Below are positions 37,401 through 51,000 of a DNA stretch of 64,000 nucleotides, piece by piece. The stretch is from contig JAJKFH010003493.1 of NCBI GenBank assembly GCA_023333565.1, positions 3,655,717-3,719,716 of the forward strand. Direction: 5' to 3'. Each line of letters begins with the position of its first letter. Within the stretch, counting starts at the first letter, position 1. The notes below the pieces were generated by a model. It made no database searches and was not told the origin of the DNA. It saw nothing but the letters and a program-made list of their open reading frames with translations. A program made the position numbers and the translations under genes. This DNA comes from Puffinus mauretanicus (lineage: Eukaryota; Chordata; Aves; Procellariiformes; Procellariidae).

Positions 37401-39975
37401 AACTCAGAATCTGCAAGGACAAAAAAACCCATTACCATCGCAGATTGAGTTAGGTTTGGACCTGGCTTCTCTCTGAATACTGGCCATATGTTTCATTCAG
37501 GTGGCCCTCTCTCCCAGATCGGGTATTGTAGAACAGATTTCACACCATTTAAAGATAGATTTTACTGTCGTTCCTTAGTTCTAACAATCATCAGAGATTC
37601 CAAAAATACTTCTCTTTAGGTGATATTCTGTCCCCAGATATCATCTTTAAAGCCTGGTATAAATAGATAGATATTTTTAAAAGCTAACAGCAAGTTTAGC
37701 CCCAAGCCACAGAAACAGAAATATTCTGTGGTAAATTCTTCATAAACATCAAATAAAACAAAGTCACTGCTTTGTTCACAGAGAACTTACAGTCTGAAGA
37801 TCAGCTAGAGATATCTGTAGTATATAGATAGTAAAAGGAACAAAAGGATCAGTATTTGCTTGCTGTGATAGGCAGTGGCTCAGGCTACTAATTGCTAGAT
37901 TTAACAGTCATCAATATTTGTGTAAGGGTTGAAAGGAGCGACATTTTTAAACACTGAAAGGGTAAATTTTCAGAAGTGCACACAGATAGTTCCCCCTGCA
38001 GCTAAGGGGAAGCCTGGGAGTAGCATGAAGCTGCTACTGTGGAAACTTGGTAAGCATAAAAGGTGGGTCTGTGGAGGAGTGGGAAACAGAGGTTGATATT
38101 TCATGGTCAGTGGGACACGATAGGCACGAGGTTTGGTGGAATGGAAGAGAGGCATGTGGAGAAATGCAAAGGGAGAATGACATAATCCAATCACACGGTT
38201 TGTATACATCCAAAACAATCTCTTGCCATTCAGTCAAAAAAGTATGCAGAGCATGCATTTAGACTTTGGGTCTCTTGGATCCTACAGAATTGATATAGTT
38301 AGTGAGATTCTTCCAATTAAAAATGACCCCTGAGGTCAGAGTACTCAACCAGAATGGCAGAGGGACAGTTTCAAGGCCTGTAAGAGCAGGAAACTGTTGT
38401 TTCAGGCATCGTTTTGAACAAGTATGGGCAGGGTAAGGTTGAAGAGAAGCAGATGTTACAGCTATAAGGTAAGAGCTTAAATACGGAAAGAGGCAAGATC
38501 AAATTTGAGGGTAGAGTTGGTGAGGAAAAAAAAAATGTAAAGAAAATCTCATGAGAACTTGCCAACTCATTGTCTCACGAAAAGAATTCGTCTTTGTAGA
38601 AGTTGCTCCTGAACCCAGCCAGGGCTCCAGTACTTCCCAGTAAGCTCCAGGCAAGAAATCTTTACCACTGCTGTCAATTTGCCCTCCTAATCTCAGTGTG
38701 GTTGACCAGTGAACAAAGTCATCCTGTGAGGTTGAAGCCACTTTGTATGATGGGCATTATTTGGATTTGTAAATATTTTATCTATCTATCTGCTCCATTG
38801 TATTTTTTTTCCAGATACGTTATATTTTGTAAAACAAGAAGAAATGAATTATGAGCAAAGGAACATACTATTCCAACTGTGTTGGAGGAGGTAAGAATAG
38901 GGAGGGAATTAGATAAATATAAATGTTTATAAAACATTTTTCAGCAATATTAGCTGGCAGGATTTCTTTGAAATCTGTGACAAACTTGGGAACAGGATAG
39001 CAAGACCAAAGATAAAGTTCAGCTTTAAATATTTCCTCTGATACTTTTTCAGTCTTTTTTTTTTTTTCCCTTAATACCTTTTCCTGCTTTTAATTGAAAC
39101 CTTAAGGGAAGGAAGTATATTATAATTTATGGTAATGAGTTTCAGTCCCTGGCGTCGTTTTCTCTCTTCTGGTGTCATAGTAGCAAGACTTATTTTGCTA
39201 GGTTATGAAGAAGGGAGAAAGATCTACTAAAACTTCTGTGCCAGGAAGAAACAACAACAACAAAAAAGGGAATAAAAGATTTTGCAGGTAAAATGCATTG
39301 TAAAATGCATGATGAGATAGTCCGTAGTTTCCCTATGCCTAAGGCCTTTGTAGCATTTCAAACAATGCCTATTAGAGGAACCAGGACTCTTCAAAGAATC
39401 TGAAAGTGAAGGTTATGAGTGGACCACAAGGTGGGAACTCCCTGCAACATGTCCCCTAGTCCTACTCTGCCAAAGAGCTGGTACGTGGGTGTCCGCATGT
39501 GACTGGATCCCATTCCAGTGCATGTTTAGGACACAGATGTTCACCCAGATGTGGGAATTTGTGTCCCATGGGAAAGTTCTTTCAGCTGGAAAACGTCAGG
39601 GAATTATAGTCCTGGCCTTGAACAACGGAAGCACAGGTTCATGGCAAGTGCAGAGGTCAGGCTTGATCCCTTGATATAACACAAGTTGAGGTCCCAGTAT
39701 CTCTTTTTTTGACCAGAAATGTTATTGAGGAATTAGGAAGTCTTTCCTGACACAGGTATTGCTGAACTGGATTTAGTTCCTGAGGCAAAGGGACAGATGG
39801 ACTTGATGGAATGTCATTTGCAAGTAGGAATGAACATTTTATTAATTGAAAAAAAGCCTTTATTTCCCTTGATACTTGTAGATTTTAAGACATATTTATG
39901 TAGATTTTTTTTTCTTCTTAATCTGGCTACAGTGATGACATGAAATTATTTTAATTCCTAGTGCTCTATATTCAA

Positions 39976-40161
39976 CAGTGGTTTTCAGTCTGCAGCTCAG
40001 ACTTGAGTGTCCACAGGCTAGTTCTGAGTGTGCTGTGAAAGGTAAATAAAGAACAACAAAACAATTCTCAGAATTATAGTAGTTTTATATTCACTATGTA
40101 AATTCTGCCCCCTCCTAGAATCTTTTTAAGTGTCCACTGACAAAGAAGTTTGAAAATTGCT
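39976..40161. mobile_element. short non-autonomous hAT-type DNA transposon (relic)
   Basis: The left end reads CAGTGGTTTTCAGTCTGCAG and continues with CTCAGACTTGAGTGTCCACAG. The right end reads GTCCACTGACAAAG then AAGTTTGAAAATTGCTT, roughly the inverted complement of the left end. This paired structure is typical of Charlie-type hAT elements. The total of about 186 bases leaves no room for a transposase, so it is a MITE-like copy. The expected 8-base target duplication is not preserved. Confidence 0.7.
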
Positions 40162-42051
40162 TCTCTGGAGAAAAGCAAGAGTAAATGTTAGTTCAGGTTT
40201 GTTGGCTTTTAATTTTTCTTGCCTTACAACTTTAGCATCATACAGGAAGAGAACAATAACTTATTGCGAGATGGTAATGTATCATAATACTTCAAGGTTA
40301 AAAATTTCCAGCATATAGAACAGTAATATACATGCTATTACAGGCATTACAACCTGGTGTTGCAGTCTTAGGACAAAAACTATAACGAGAGTGAGAAAAA
40401 GGATTGTGCTGATCTTTCATTTAAGTAAAAATATTAGGAAAACCTATGAATTTCTTGTGGGTGTAGTTTCCATAAAATATTCTTTTACTTTTCCTCTGAC
40501 CTTTTCTTGAAAATCATTTTGAGCTTTCCACACATCAAACAAATATGTCGATAAGAGACTACCATGACTTTCCTGGGCAAATTAAAGTTTGTGTTAACAC
40601 TCGGTGTCCTAGTTAGGATCCAGTTCTGAAAATAAACTCATGGTATGTGCAACCAGTTACAGAGGTAAAGACTTTATCTGCTAAAATATATTTAGTGCAG
40701 GGACTGGCTTCTTTTGTGTTCTGTAGAGGCCTGAGTTCATGGTCAGTGCTATATAAATACAATTTTAAAAGCCTTTGTTTGTGACTTTTAATATGTTTAA
40801 TTCAGTTCTTTAATACAGCCAAGTCAGGAGTTTATTCAATTTGATGATTAAGTAGAAATGTGTTTCTACCTTTTTAATTCTGATATTTTTTTAAATTTGT
40901 AACAGTTTCTTTTGCCCAGTACCACTTACAAAGATGTGGTCTTGATCTGATTTGTATGGTGCTTTTTGTTCTCATATTCCAGAACCATAAAATTAATTTT
41001 AATATTTAATTAAAAAAACTGCTAAGTCAACTGATTATTAAGTAGATGTGCTTGTACTAGTGACAGTATTGAATATATTATGCTATTCATCTGCTGTAAT
41101 TATGTTTTCTCCTTTTATCAGATGTAAGCAGTGAAGCTGAGTTACTTACCTCAGATCTGGCTATGGCTGATGAAAATTACATAGCTACGACAAGATTATT
41201 TTTTGTGAAGAAGACACAATAAGAACAAATGGCAGATACCTGATTTGCTACCTTGTGTTCACTGCTGTGGTCTACAAAGCAGAGACTAATTTGAATCATT
41301 GGTTGGTTTTAAGCAAATACATATGAACATTTGTAATATCACACAAAGATATTTGTATAAATATTTAATATAAATATCTCTCTTGTAACTTCCTTTGCTT
41401 CTAGCTCTTGACTCCACGACCATTGTGACTTGCGCTTTTGTCATTTTCAGGCAGCGATATTTAAGCTCACCATAGGGAACAAAACATGAGAGCCAGGATC
41501 CGCAGAGCCGTTTCCCAGCCCCTCGCAGTGCGACCCCGCTCTGCTGGGTGCACTGGTGGCTGTATTACTTCCTGAGGAAGTCTAAGGTTTGATGTTTGCT
41601 CTGTGAAGCCCTACATGTCCTTAGCAGTTGCAATCAGTCTTCTGGGAAACGCAGAATGCCTGGGGAGAACAGAAGTCACTTTTTTTTGGCAGAACTGGGG
41701 TCTGGCAGTTTTTGACAGAGCTATTTGGTTGACATCATGGTCCATGCCTAACGTAGGTCTCACAAAATCTGCATGAAGTGTTGGGCGCGTGCTTCTCGAA
41801 AATGTGCTTGAAACAGTGAAATCCAATTTCTGTAAATATTTCTAGGGTATTATCAAAGCTGTAATGGTTCAAATAACTTGAGTTCCTATAGTTAGTTTAA
41901 GACTAGAAGGTAAAATCTTTCTGGATTGGATGCTCAGGAGCAGAGGGACTTGCTAATTAGATTTAATTGTGACAGCCTGCGGTGCCTGATAAAATTCAAA
42001 TCAAATACTTTGTTGGCATGATGAGCCATGTAAAGCACTGCCAAACTGTTT

Positions 42052-42072
42052 AAAAAAAAAAAAAAAAAAAAA
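42052..42072 (+). repeat. poly(A) run of 21
   Basis: Twenty-one consecutive A followed by GAAAGAAG. The preceding sequence could not be recognised as a retrocopy or SINE. Confidence 0.85.
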
Positions 42073-42426
42073 GAAAGAAGCAGATCCTCAGATGCTCTGC
42101 TTCTGGCTGGAAGTACTGCCTGCCCAGCATTACTCTACCTTGTGACTGGGGATTTTATTCTCTGTCTGCATTTATCTCTATTGTTACATCCTCATTTGAC
42201 TCCAAGTTTCTTCACAGCGGACTGCTGTTGCTGCTTTGTGTGCCTATCTCAAAGAGGGCGACTGTTCCTACAAGGAACAATGTCCCTGGCTGTACGTGGT
42301 TGGAATCGGATAAATGAAAGATCATGGGGCTGGAGAGAGACTGTGACAGGAGAAATGTGCCTGAAGCAGGCAGGCATTTGAGCTGAAGAGAGGGCAGATA
42401 CTAAGGACTGTTAGGAACTGAAGTGA

Positions 42427-42460
42427 TTTTTTTTTTTTTTTTGGGCAGTTAAAAAAAAAA
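42427..42460. repeat. T16-GGGCAGTT-A10 inverted homopolymer pair
   Basis: A run of 16 T (42427-42442), eight unpaired bases, then ten A (42451-42460). The arms could pair as a hairpin. Confidence 0.8.
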
Positions 42461-44947
42461 TAGGTTGATAGTTTAGCTTGCCTCAGGCAGAGAAAATAGT
42501 TTTCAATACAGAGGAAGCACAGAGGCTGGTGACAAGAAGAAGGCAGTCTGGAGTGATGAAGTGAGCTGTTGGTGAAATGGAATGTATTCTGCATAATCAG
42601 TGCCTCTTACAAAACACCAGTGTTGCAGTGTAACATTGCTAGGGATCAGCCTGCTGGAGAGAGGTGAGGTAATGCGAGGAGTCCGAGGAATGTCAAATTA
42701 CCTGTCTGATGAAGTACGTGAGCATGGTGTTCATGAATATTCTAATGTATTACCAAAGCAGGAGCTAAGCTGTGTTTTCTTGAGAATGAGGATGAATCCT
42801 CTCTTTCCCTGACATAATTTCCTACCTAGGAAATGATGCTGGCCTGTGTGCTGAGATACAGACCTATTAATTATAGGTGTCTCCTTCATATGTGCCTTGC
42901 CTGTACCAAGTCCTGAGCCAGGATACTGGGAGAGCTGGGATGTACCTCTGACTGTGCCGCAAACGTACAGCTTGGCTTTGGGCACTTCAGTGGTCTGTGC
43001 TCCTTTCTCCCTTCCTCAGTCTCCTCTGAAAATACCCGAGGGCACAGGTAATCCTCTCTTTTTTCTAGGGACTCTGGCACAGTGTGCATGAACTAGGGTT
43101 TTTAAGCTCTACTATATTCAACATATGTTACTTTTTTTTTTTTGTTTGCCGGGTTTTGGCTGAGAAGTCATGGGATTTTGGATTAAGGCATATGTTTGAT
43201 GTGTCTTTCCCATCCCTCTAAGGGTAGAAAGAAGAGGTTGGGCACACCCCTGTAAGAGTATACGGGGATAGGAAAGGTGCAGAGGAGACCTGGAGATGGA
43301 TGGCTCTGACAATCTGAGTTACTGTGACTTCACCAGAACCATTGTGTCATGATGACTGACTGTGTACATGTCCTTGCCTGCCAGGGACAGACAGCAAGAC
43401 AAAACATTTCAGCTTCAAGCCTCTTCCAGTATGGTAATGCTGTTGTGTGTCTAAGCCACTTGCTATTTTTCCAGTTATAGCTTTGGTTTTTTCTCTTCCT
43501 TTAGAAGAAAACAAAATAAAGTATCACAGAGTCTCCTGCTGGCCTGCATATCCTATAAATGAACCACCCTTTCCACTGCCCTGCTCGTTACTGGAATTAC
43601 TCTTGGCAAAAATATTTAGTATTTATGTGTTGGCAATCTGTGTATTAGGGAGAGATGAGAAAGTGGTCATCATTAAGATGAGAAAAGAGAGCAAATCTGA
43701 GGAGCTAAGGGGATTATGCTGTGAGGGAGAGAGAAGTGAGACTGCTAGTATCTGAAAGAAATCCATGTTAGGAATGAGGACAAGGTGGTAGAAATCTGAG
43801 AGCAAGGAAACTGCAAGGAAGAGAGGCTGAGAGAGTCTGGAGACCAAGGCTGTAGAATGAAAAACAAAATTATCCATGTACTGTGGTAAGGTTTTCACAT
43901 TGGTTTTCCAATAACATGAAGTAGGAATGCGGAGAGTACAGTGCAGGTTATTATCAGAAGAATAAGGGATCCTAGTTCCAAGGTGTGATGCTCGCAGCAG
44001 ACTGCCTAAAATTTCTAGCAACCGTTAAGGGACAGCCCTAGTCTCATGTATTAATAACAATTTAATCATGGCCCAAAAATTTTCTAGGCTTCTTTGCAAA
44101 CCTTGCACTCCATATTGCTGTAGCTAGATCGCTATTAACTCTTGAGCTGGCTGATGGAAAGCTGCCTCACTATTGTGAGAGCAAGTTAGACATACTGCTG
44201 GCTTTCATGGAGTTTATTATATGCCCTCCTCTTTTTTAGAAAATGTATGTAAATTTCTAAGTCATTTAAGTGCTTTGAAAAACCTACTCTTAATCTCAGT
44301 GCTGTGAAACTATGAGTGGGAAGATGCTTATAAGGTTACATTGGGTAAAGCCTTTGGCACTGTTCACTACAGCAGTAAAAATTCAATGAGGAAGTGTTGA
44401 AATTGTGTCAGAGGAAATTGTTCCAGCAGGGAACTGAAGACTATAAAAATAAATATATATTGCTGCCTTGTGAAATGTTAATAGACAATTTAAAAAAAAA
44501 AGACCTTGGGCCTTGTAGTCCAGATGTTGAAAAAAAAATTGCAAAATGTCATTTAAACTGTTTTCCTTGTGATACACTCAAGGGTGGGGCAGAAATCTCG
44601 GCATCCATTCGGTCTCACTAACCTTGAAATGACTGGAATAAATCTCTGTGTAGCAGGACAGGGTTCACTTGTGAAGCCACCTTTTCGTTTTAGTAGAAAT
44701 ATGAAGACAATACAATATGGAAGGGAGACCATAAGAAAGTCTTACACTTAGTATCACTCCGGAAAGCAGTGCTAAAGTGGGCTTATGTAATTATTCTACA
44801 TTACAACTAAAAATATTAGGGGAAATAAAAAGTTATATGTGATAAAGCAGAAAACACTGTGAAGTCTGGTGGCAAGTTCACTCAAATTAAACCCATTTGC
44901 TAGGCCTTGCAAAAATAAGTGTTTTTTACACAACAGAGAGTTGTTAT

Positions 44948-45010
44948 CAGTGTTTCTCAAGCAGTGTCTCACAAGTGTACTGAAAAATACAGAAAAAGTG
45001 AAGCATAACC
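44948..45010. mobile_element. possible hAT-like transposon end
   Basis: CAGTGTTTCTCAAGCAGTG followed by TCTCACAAGTGTACTGAAAA resembles a Charlie-type end of the form CAGTGTTTCTCAAACTGTG...GTGTGCTGAAAA. No opposite end was found. Confidence 0.4.
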
Positions 45011-48000
45011 TAATAGAAATGTTTCCTTTTTTTTTTGGCTCATTTTGATGTTTATTGTGCAGACCTGCTGCTCTCTTTGGGTGAAATTTCTCTCTCTGCA
45101 GAGCAGAAACACATATGTTACAATTAAACCCCTATTTTCAGTGCTCAAGTGGGCCTTCCATGGTGCATAGACCCTGTGTTGAAGTAATTTCCGTGTTATT
45201 ACTTTCTCAATACTTTATGTCTGCAGTAAGTTGTACCATGTTCTCAGCAAGTATTTATGTGAGGAACATGGTTTAAGGCAGCATATAATTTTCAAAATAG
45301 ACAGAGGGTAAAAGAAAGGATACAGAGATTTTCATGTGGCTATTGTTACTGTTTACCCTTGTTATCTAGTTCTCTGTGACATGGCAGTTGCATAAAACAC
45401 ATTCTACTGATGAAAAACACAGGTTTTAAAAAAAAAGTTCTTTTTTTTTAAAGTCTGACCTTCTTCCAAGTCAGAACAAGGGCAGTATAGTGAGTTTTAA
45501 TGCATTAGAATGGCTAATCTGGAATTGCCTCTTCTGGATAATCTTTTGTGTTTCCTGCTGTTTTCTTTAAATACTTCCAGCTGCATAACTACTGCAATAG
45601 CTATCCTAATTTTCAGCCAATGACCAAGACAACATGAAACTTCACTCCGGGCCAGTTTGATTCTTAGTTTTGCATTTGACTTCGGTGGAAGTTAAAGCAC
45701 ACATTTAAAATTCTAGTAGAATACAAAGGTTTCTGATAACCACAGTGGTGTTCATTTATAATCTCCACTAAAATTTTCTGTCCTTTTCTGGTAAGTCCCA
45801 TAAATTAACATAATGTTTCTTACAAATTATTTTGGGTTTTGCATGTATGAGAAGAAAGAACAGAAAAGACAACCTTTTGAAATGATACTGTAATTTGGTG
45901 TGCAAGATCATGTTGCAGTTGCTGACAAGCTGAATACCACATATTTGGTTCAGGAAGTGCATCCATGTTGAAATGAAGTTTGAATTCTTAGTCATTATTG
46001 GAGAGGATGAAAAGGAAACCACCTCACTGCTTTTTAGTGTGGGTGATATAATGGATACATCAGAATCAATTGCACTGAGAGTAATGGAGTGAGGCTGCCC
46101 ACATCATTACTTTGCAGACATTCCTTTTGCCCGCTCCTCCCACTGCTCACAGGATCTGATTTTGGTGGTTCATTCCTTGTGTTGCTTCTTTGGAAGGACA
46201 ATTTTGCAAAAATACATTTTCCCTTCAGGCATGCTGTTGTGAGGTTTCTTTTCAAGGAGTTGGAGGGTACCAGTGAAAATTAGCAGCTCAGAAAAAAAGT
46301 AAATCTAAAGCATTATTAATTTTTTTTTTTTAATACTGGGCTAAAATGAGAGTGGTAGCAGTGTTTAAAGGCTCAGGAGCTGGGCTGTTAGAACTCTGGA
46401 CCTCTGTTCCTAGCTCTAACAAGGCTCTGATCATGCTTCTTTTTCTTTTCCTACCTTCTGGCCATTGTGTTTTCTTGGACTCTAAATCTCTTGTGCACTA
46501 AGTGTTTGTGCAACGCATGGTGTGCACAGTACAAAGAGGCCATCAGTCCACCTGGTACTTTGAAGTCCTAAGGTTGGAGGTGGCTATAGTGATGACTTAA
46601 TATCACCTGCATGGGCAAAAACCTGAATCTCATGATGCTACACCTAGCCTAGTAACTATGGATTTTAGAAAAAAAAAATGTATCCTGTCTTTCACTGCTG
46701 ACGGTCTGAGGTATAATGACTGCAGGGGGCAAAAAGAGAAGGAGAAGGGAATGAATAGCATCAGAGGTGATTAAGTTATGGGCCTAGCTTCCCTCTGGGG
46801 GTCCAGCTAAGCACCTATATACAGTAACCTGACTCTTTCCAGACCACATCATCTACTTTTACATTGGCCTATTTAGGCTGCAATGCATTCCCCTGAGATA
46901 CTCTTCCAGGCAGAATTAGGACTGTGGAAAGGGTCTGTCAGTATCAGCTGCTTTGGCACATGTTATGAGTGTTATGGTACAGGAAAGGCTTTATAACGGT
47001 GCCTGCACCCTGATAGTCTATAGTCTTGTTGACTATATTTGTACTGTTAAATGCCTTGGGAACCGCAGTCCAATTTTTGTCCCTTATTGTAAGTGGGGAG
47101 GGAAAACCCCAGAACAGACACAAAGAATTATTTGGAACAAATGAATGTCAAAGGACATCTCTGACTAGTGCAATACAGCCAGAGCGGGTATTCCAAAGTG
47201 GCTGGTTCAGCGCCAAATAACTACACTGGTTGCATGGGAATTATTGAATTCAATTATTTTCAGTGTTTTTTCTTTGACTAAAATATTGATCTTAAACTAA
47301 TTACCTATTACTAAAGGTGACTGTAAATCCAAAGTTATGCACTTGGGAAAGGGACTTAAACATGGCCAGGGGGTCATGCCTTATAATTGAGGCTTAATTA
47401 GAAACAGAATAAGGGTGTCACAGGTCTAAAACTTTAAGTGCACTGTTACTGTCAGAATCCTTTAATAACATAAATAAAGAAAAAGAATTGTTTTAAATTC
47501 AAATAACCACTCAAGTAAAAATATGTTTTACCAAAGAAATTAAATACCAAAGTGGCAGACAGTCAAATTGTCTTTTTGGTTTCTGTTACTTTCAGTGGTA
47601 TGTGGATTCCAGATTATGTATTTGAAATTGATAATTAATACAGATTGAGAAAGAAAGAGTAGCCTCTGCTTGCATGTACAACTCTGTCATAGGCCCTATG
47701 TGGCTTCTATTTTATTGTCTCATGAAATGCATGATGCAGTCCATGACACCCAGGAAAAGCATAGCAGAACACTATTAAAGAAGGTCTTTAGCTAAAGAGT
47801 AAAGTGCACTGCCAGAGCTCAGTGCAGAACTGTGCCCAGTTCTCCTCACAGAACAAAGTAAACTCAACTAAAATAAATAATTAGTTTTACTGGACTTTGT
47901 TCTATAAAATTATGTCTTCCCTAGTCAGTTAGTGGCATTCTACGGTAAGTAATAATGAAGAGACAGACTTTCTAGTTCAGTAGGTCTTCTCTAGTTAAAA

Positions 48001-51000
48001 AAGTGGTGAGGGATGAATTTATTGCATACAGGGCATCAAGAAGCCACGCTGATAAACTCTCTGTATCTGTGCTGGCTTCATGGGGGAGGATGAAGAGGGT
48101 AATAGTCCTAGAAATGTTATTATGTAATATTCCAGTTTTCTCAGTGCTCAATCCAAGGAGCTTGAGTGCCACCCAACCTGAATTTTGCCTTCCTCTTCTT
48201 TTACCATAGCAAGACAGCTCTTACCCACTAGAGCCATACGTTTGGGATGTGAGATATTGGCTTCTGACTGCAATGTTATGATCCACCAGAGCTTCTTACG
48301 CAGCAGCACAGAAAAGATTTTTGGAAGAGCTGGACAGATGAGGCCCCTTTAAGAGGACCTCCCAGGGGAGCATTTCTCTCCTCATGTTCAGGCTGGAGGT
48401 GTGCAGTGGCAGCAGCTAAAAAAGGCCCAATCCACAGAAAGTTGAAATTACCATAAAACAATTGAAGCCATGATGTTTGACACCAGATAGCCAAGGCTTT
48501 TCAGTTATATTAATTTATACAAATTCCCTGCAATAACTGACAAACTAATTTAAAGCTGAATAGGTACAATGATTAATAAGATTATTGCAGGCACTTTGAA
48601 CTAAAAAACCTATAAAATGCTGATAATGATGTATAAGGGCTGTCAGGTGCTACATGAGGCTCAGAAAAGATGTGGGTAAATGATATGGAAGGTCACTGTG
48701 GACAGTTCCATCTGGAGAGGATCTCAAGTCATGTCGCTGCCCCTGCGGTCTGGGGCACAGGATTGTTCTTGGAGGCAGATGTCTTTCACATCATTGTCCT
48801 AGCTGTAAGATCCACAACCTTGGCTGTGTAAAATCCAAATTTATAAAGACTGACAGTGCGCTTGAACTGTGTATGGGAGGGAACAGTCTCAGAGAGTTCC
48901 CAGGACTGTCTTCTTTCTAACACCCTGCCCTGAGAGGCTGGGTTTTTGTTCACAGGCTTCGGGTGGGCTCAAAACAAGGGCAATCTATATTAATGAATCC
49001 AGTAAAGCCTTTCTGTATTTTTGTTAGCAGCAAGTTGTTTTGGAGCTTTTTGGCTCCCGTGCCATCAATCATCAAAGCAACTCAAACTGTTTAGTCTGCT
49101 TCTGGACCTTTTCTTGAACTATCCATCGGGGGGCCTTTGGGAATAGAAGGGCAGTGATTCTTAACAGAAGAACAGAAAATGGAGCAATAAGGAAAGCTAA
49201 GCCAACTTCTTTGTTTGATTTCTTTTGTGAAATGAGACAAAAGAAAGAGAGAAAAAGATATTGAGCAATCTAGACTAGGAGAGTGAATAGTCTGACACAC
49301 TGCGCATTTTCAATTCATTTCAGTGGAAAACAGGCTCTTTGCTGCTACCGTTTTTTCTGTTTTGTAAAATATCCCTATGCTGTTTGACATCTGTTTGGAA
49401 TGCTCTTGTGTTTACCCCTTTTGACCATGATGCACAGTATGAAATGGGCTAAAGAAATACAAGAAACTGCACTGTATGAACTGAGTTACTTCTGCCTCCT
49501 CTCTTGTTCCTGGCAGCTCTGTTGCTTAAGTTTCTTATTTCCCTTCATCTTCAGATTTCCAGAATCTCCTGTTTCTTCTCTCTCTGCCAGCTCTTACAGC
49601 AGATGGAGAAATATGTAGCATAGAATGATATTCATTAGATACATAAACTTCATAGGTACAGAAGTGAGAAAATGGAGAGTCCAGCAAAGAGGTAAGATTA
49701 TGGAGACTTGTGTTCGAGTCTCTGCTTTGTTAGAGACTTCATGGATCAGCTGCATTTAGCTTACCTCCATCTGAGTTTTATGAAAATAGAGAGGAAGAGT
49801 ACATCTCTCTTTTTCAGAAATCTCATGAGACTAAACAAGAACATGTGCTGTTCAGTATACTTTGAGAACAGGAGTTATATAAGTACTTTGGATAGGTGTA
49901 TTAATCATGTATCTCTGATTGCGTCTTCTGAACAATCTATCTCACCAGGACTACCCTGATATCAAGCAGCTTCTAACATCAATCACAGTAAATACTAAAC
50001 CCAAGCACTACAGAAATGTTTTCTTTGAGATATTTTTGAGAAACAGAGGGTATATGAGCCAAGTTTACGGTCAAAATGTAGTATTTTATTGTCCGCAAAT
50101 ATTGGCCCAACACAGGTCTTGATCCTACGATAATAAATATTAGCATTCTACAACTTACAAACCTAAATGTGAGAAAATGACAATGCCTTATGTTCTAATC
50201 AGGCAGGTGGGTAGAAAATTTATTATTGAGCTCCGTGGACTACTATGGACATAAGGTACTATTGATTGTCCCTATTTATTGTGGTATGCAGTCCATGGCA
50301 AAGGGTATCTACAAGATTAGATGCAAGCAAGGCAGATTTAAGAACAATTTCCTATGTTTAATGCAGAACAATCAGCGAAACGTATTCTGCCTTCGAAAAG
50401 CACCCTGTCTTACTTTAATCTAGCAGGTTCCCTGTTTAGCTCCCATGACCATTATTTTCCGAGACTTTGTGTTATCAGGTTGGCTAAGTGCTATATTCAA
50501 TTTAGTGAGTGCTGCACTATCAAACGATTTTGTTTACCTTTTAAAAAGTCTTGTAATTTCTTTGCATTTGCATCTTATTGTACGCAAGCACAGATGCGGT
50601 GTACACAATGCACTGTAATTAACAGAGAAAAGTCTGAGGAAGGCTAAACACATTCGTATTATCTAAATCCACGCTGACTGCCTCTGAAGGGAAATGTGGG
50701 TAGTGCTATGCCCTTTGGGAAAAACTTTTCTTTGATTAGCCTTATTGGTCATTGAAGATCATTTTGTATTCTAATAAAAAACAGCTGCAGGTGCCTTTTA
50801 TCTGTATATAAATAAGAAGCTTATGAATGCTGAAAACTCCTGAGGGACTGGTTTGTGTGTCCAGTGTTTCTCTCTGATACCTAAAGCAATGGTAAATAAT
50901 TATTTATGTCCTCTGTTCAGGAACAGGACAGAATGTCTGCACTCATTGAATATATCTGACATAAATTTCCATGCTGAAAATGTCTCTTTTGCATCTATTT

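Larger units (their letters stand above)
31791..39975. other. intergenic sequence; no gene recognised
   Basis: Holds a polypyrimidine tract (31915-31972), a T-rich tract (34374-34400) and many short meaningless open frames. Nothing else is recognised. Confidence 0.6.

Noticed and set aside
42052..42072. A21 run as the tail of a processed retrocopy
   Set aside because: No recognisable coding or SINE sequence precedes it and no target duplication was seen.
43623..44021. 132-codon minus-strand open frame, the longest in the desert
   Set aside because: Not similar to any family I know, no supporting splice or promoter context, and a length that can arise by chance in 64 kb.
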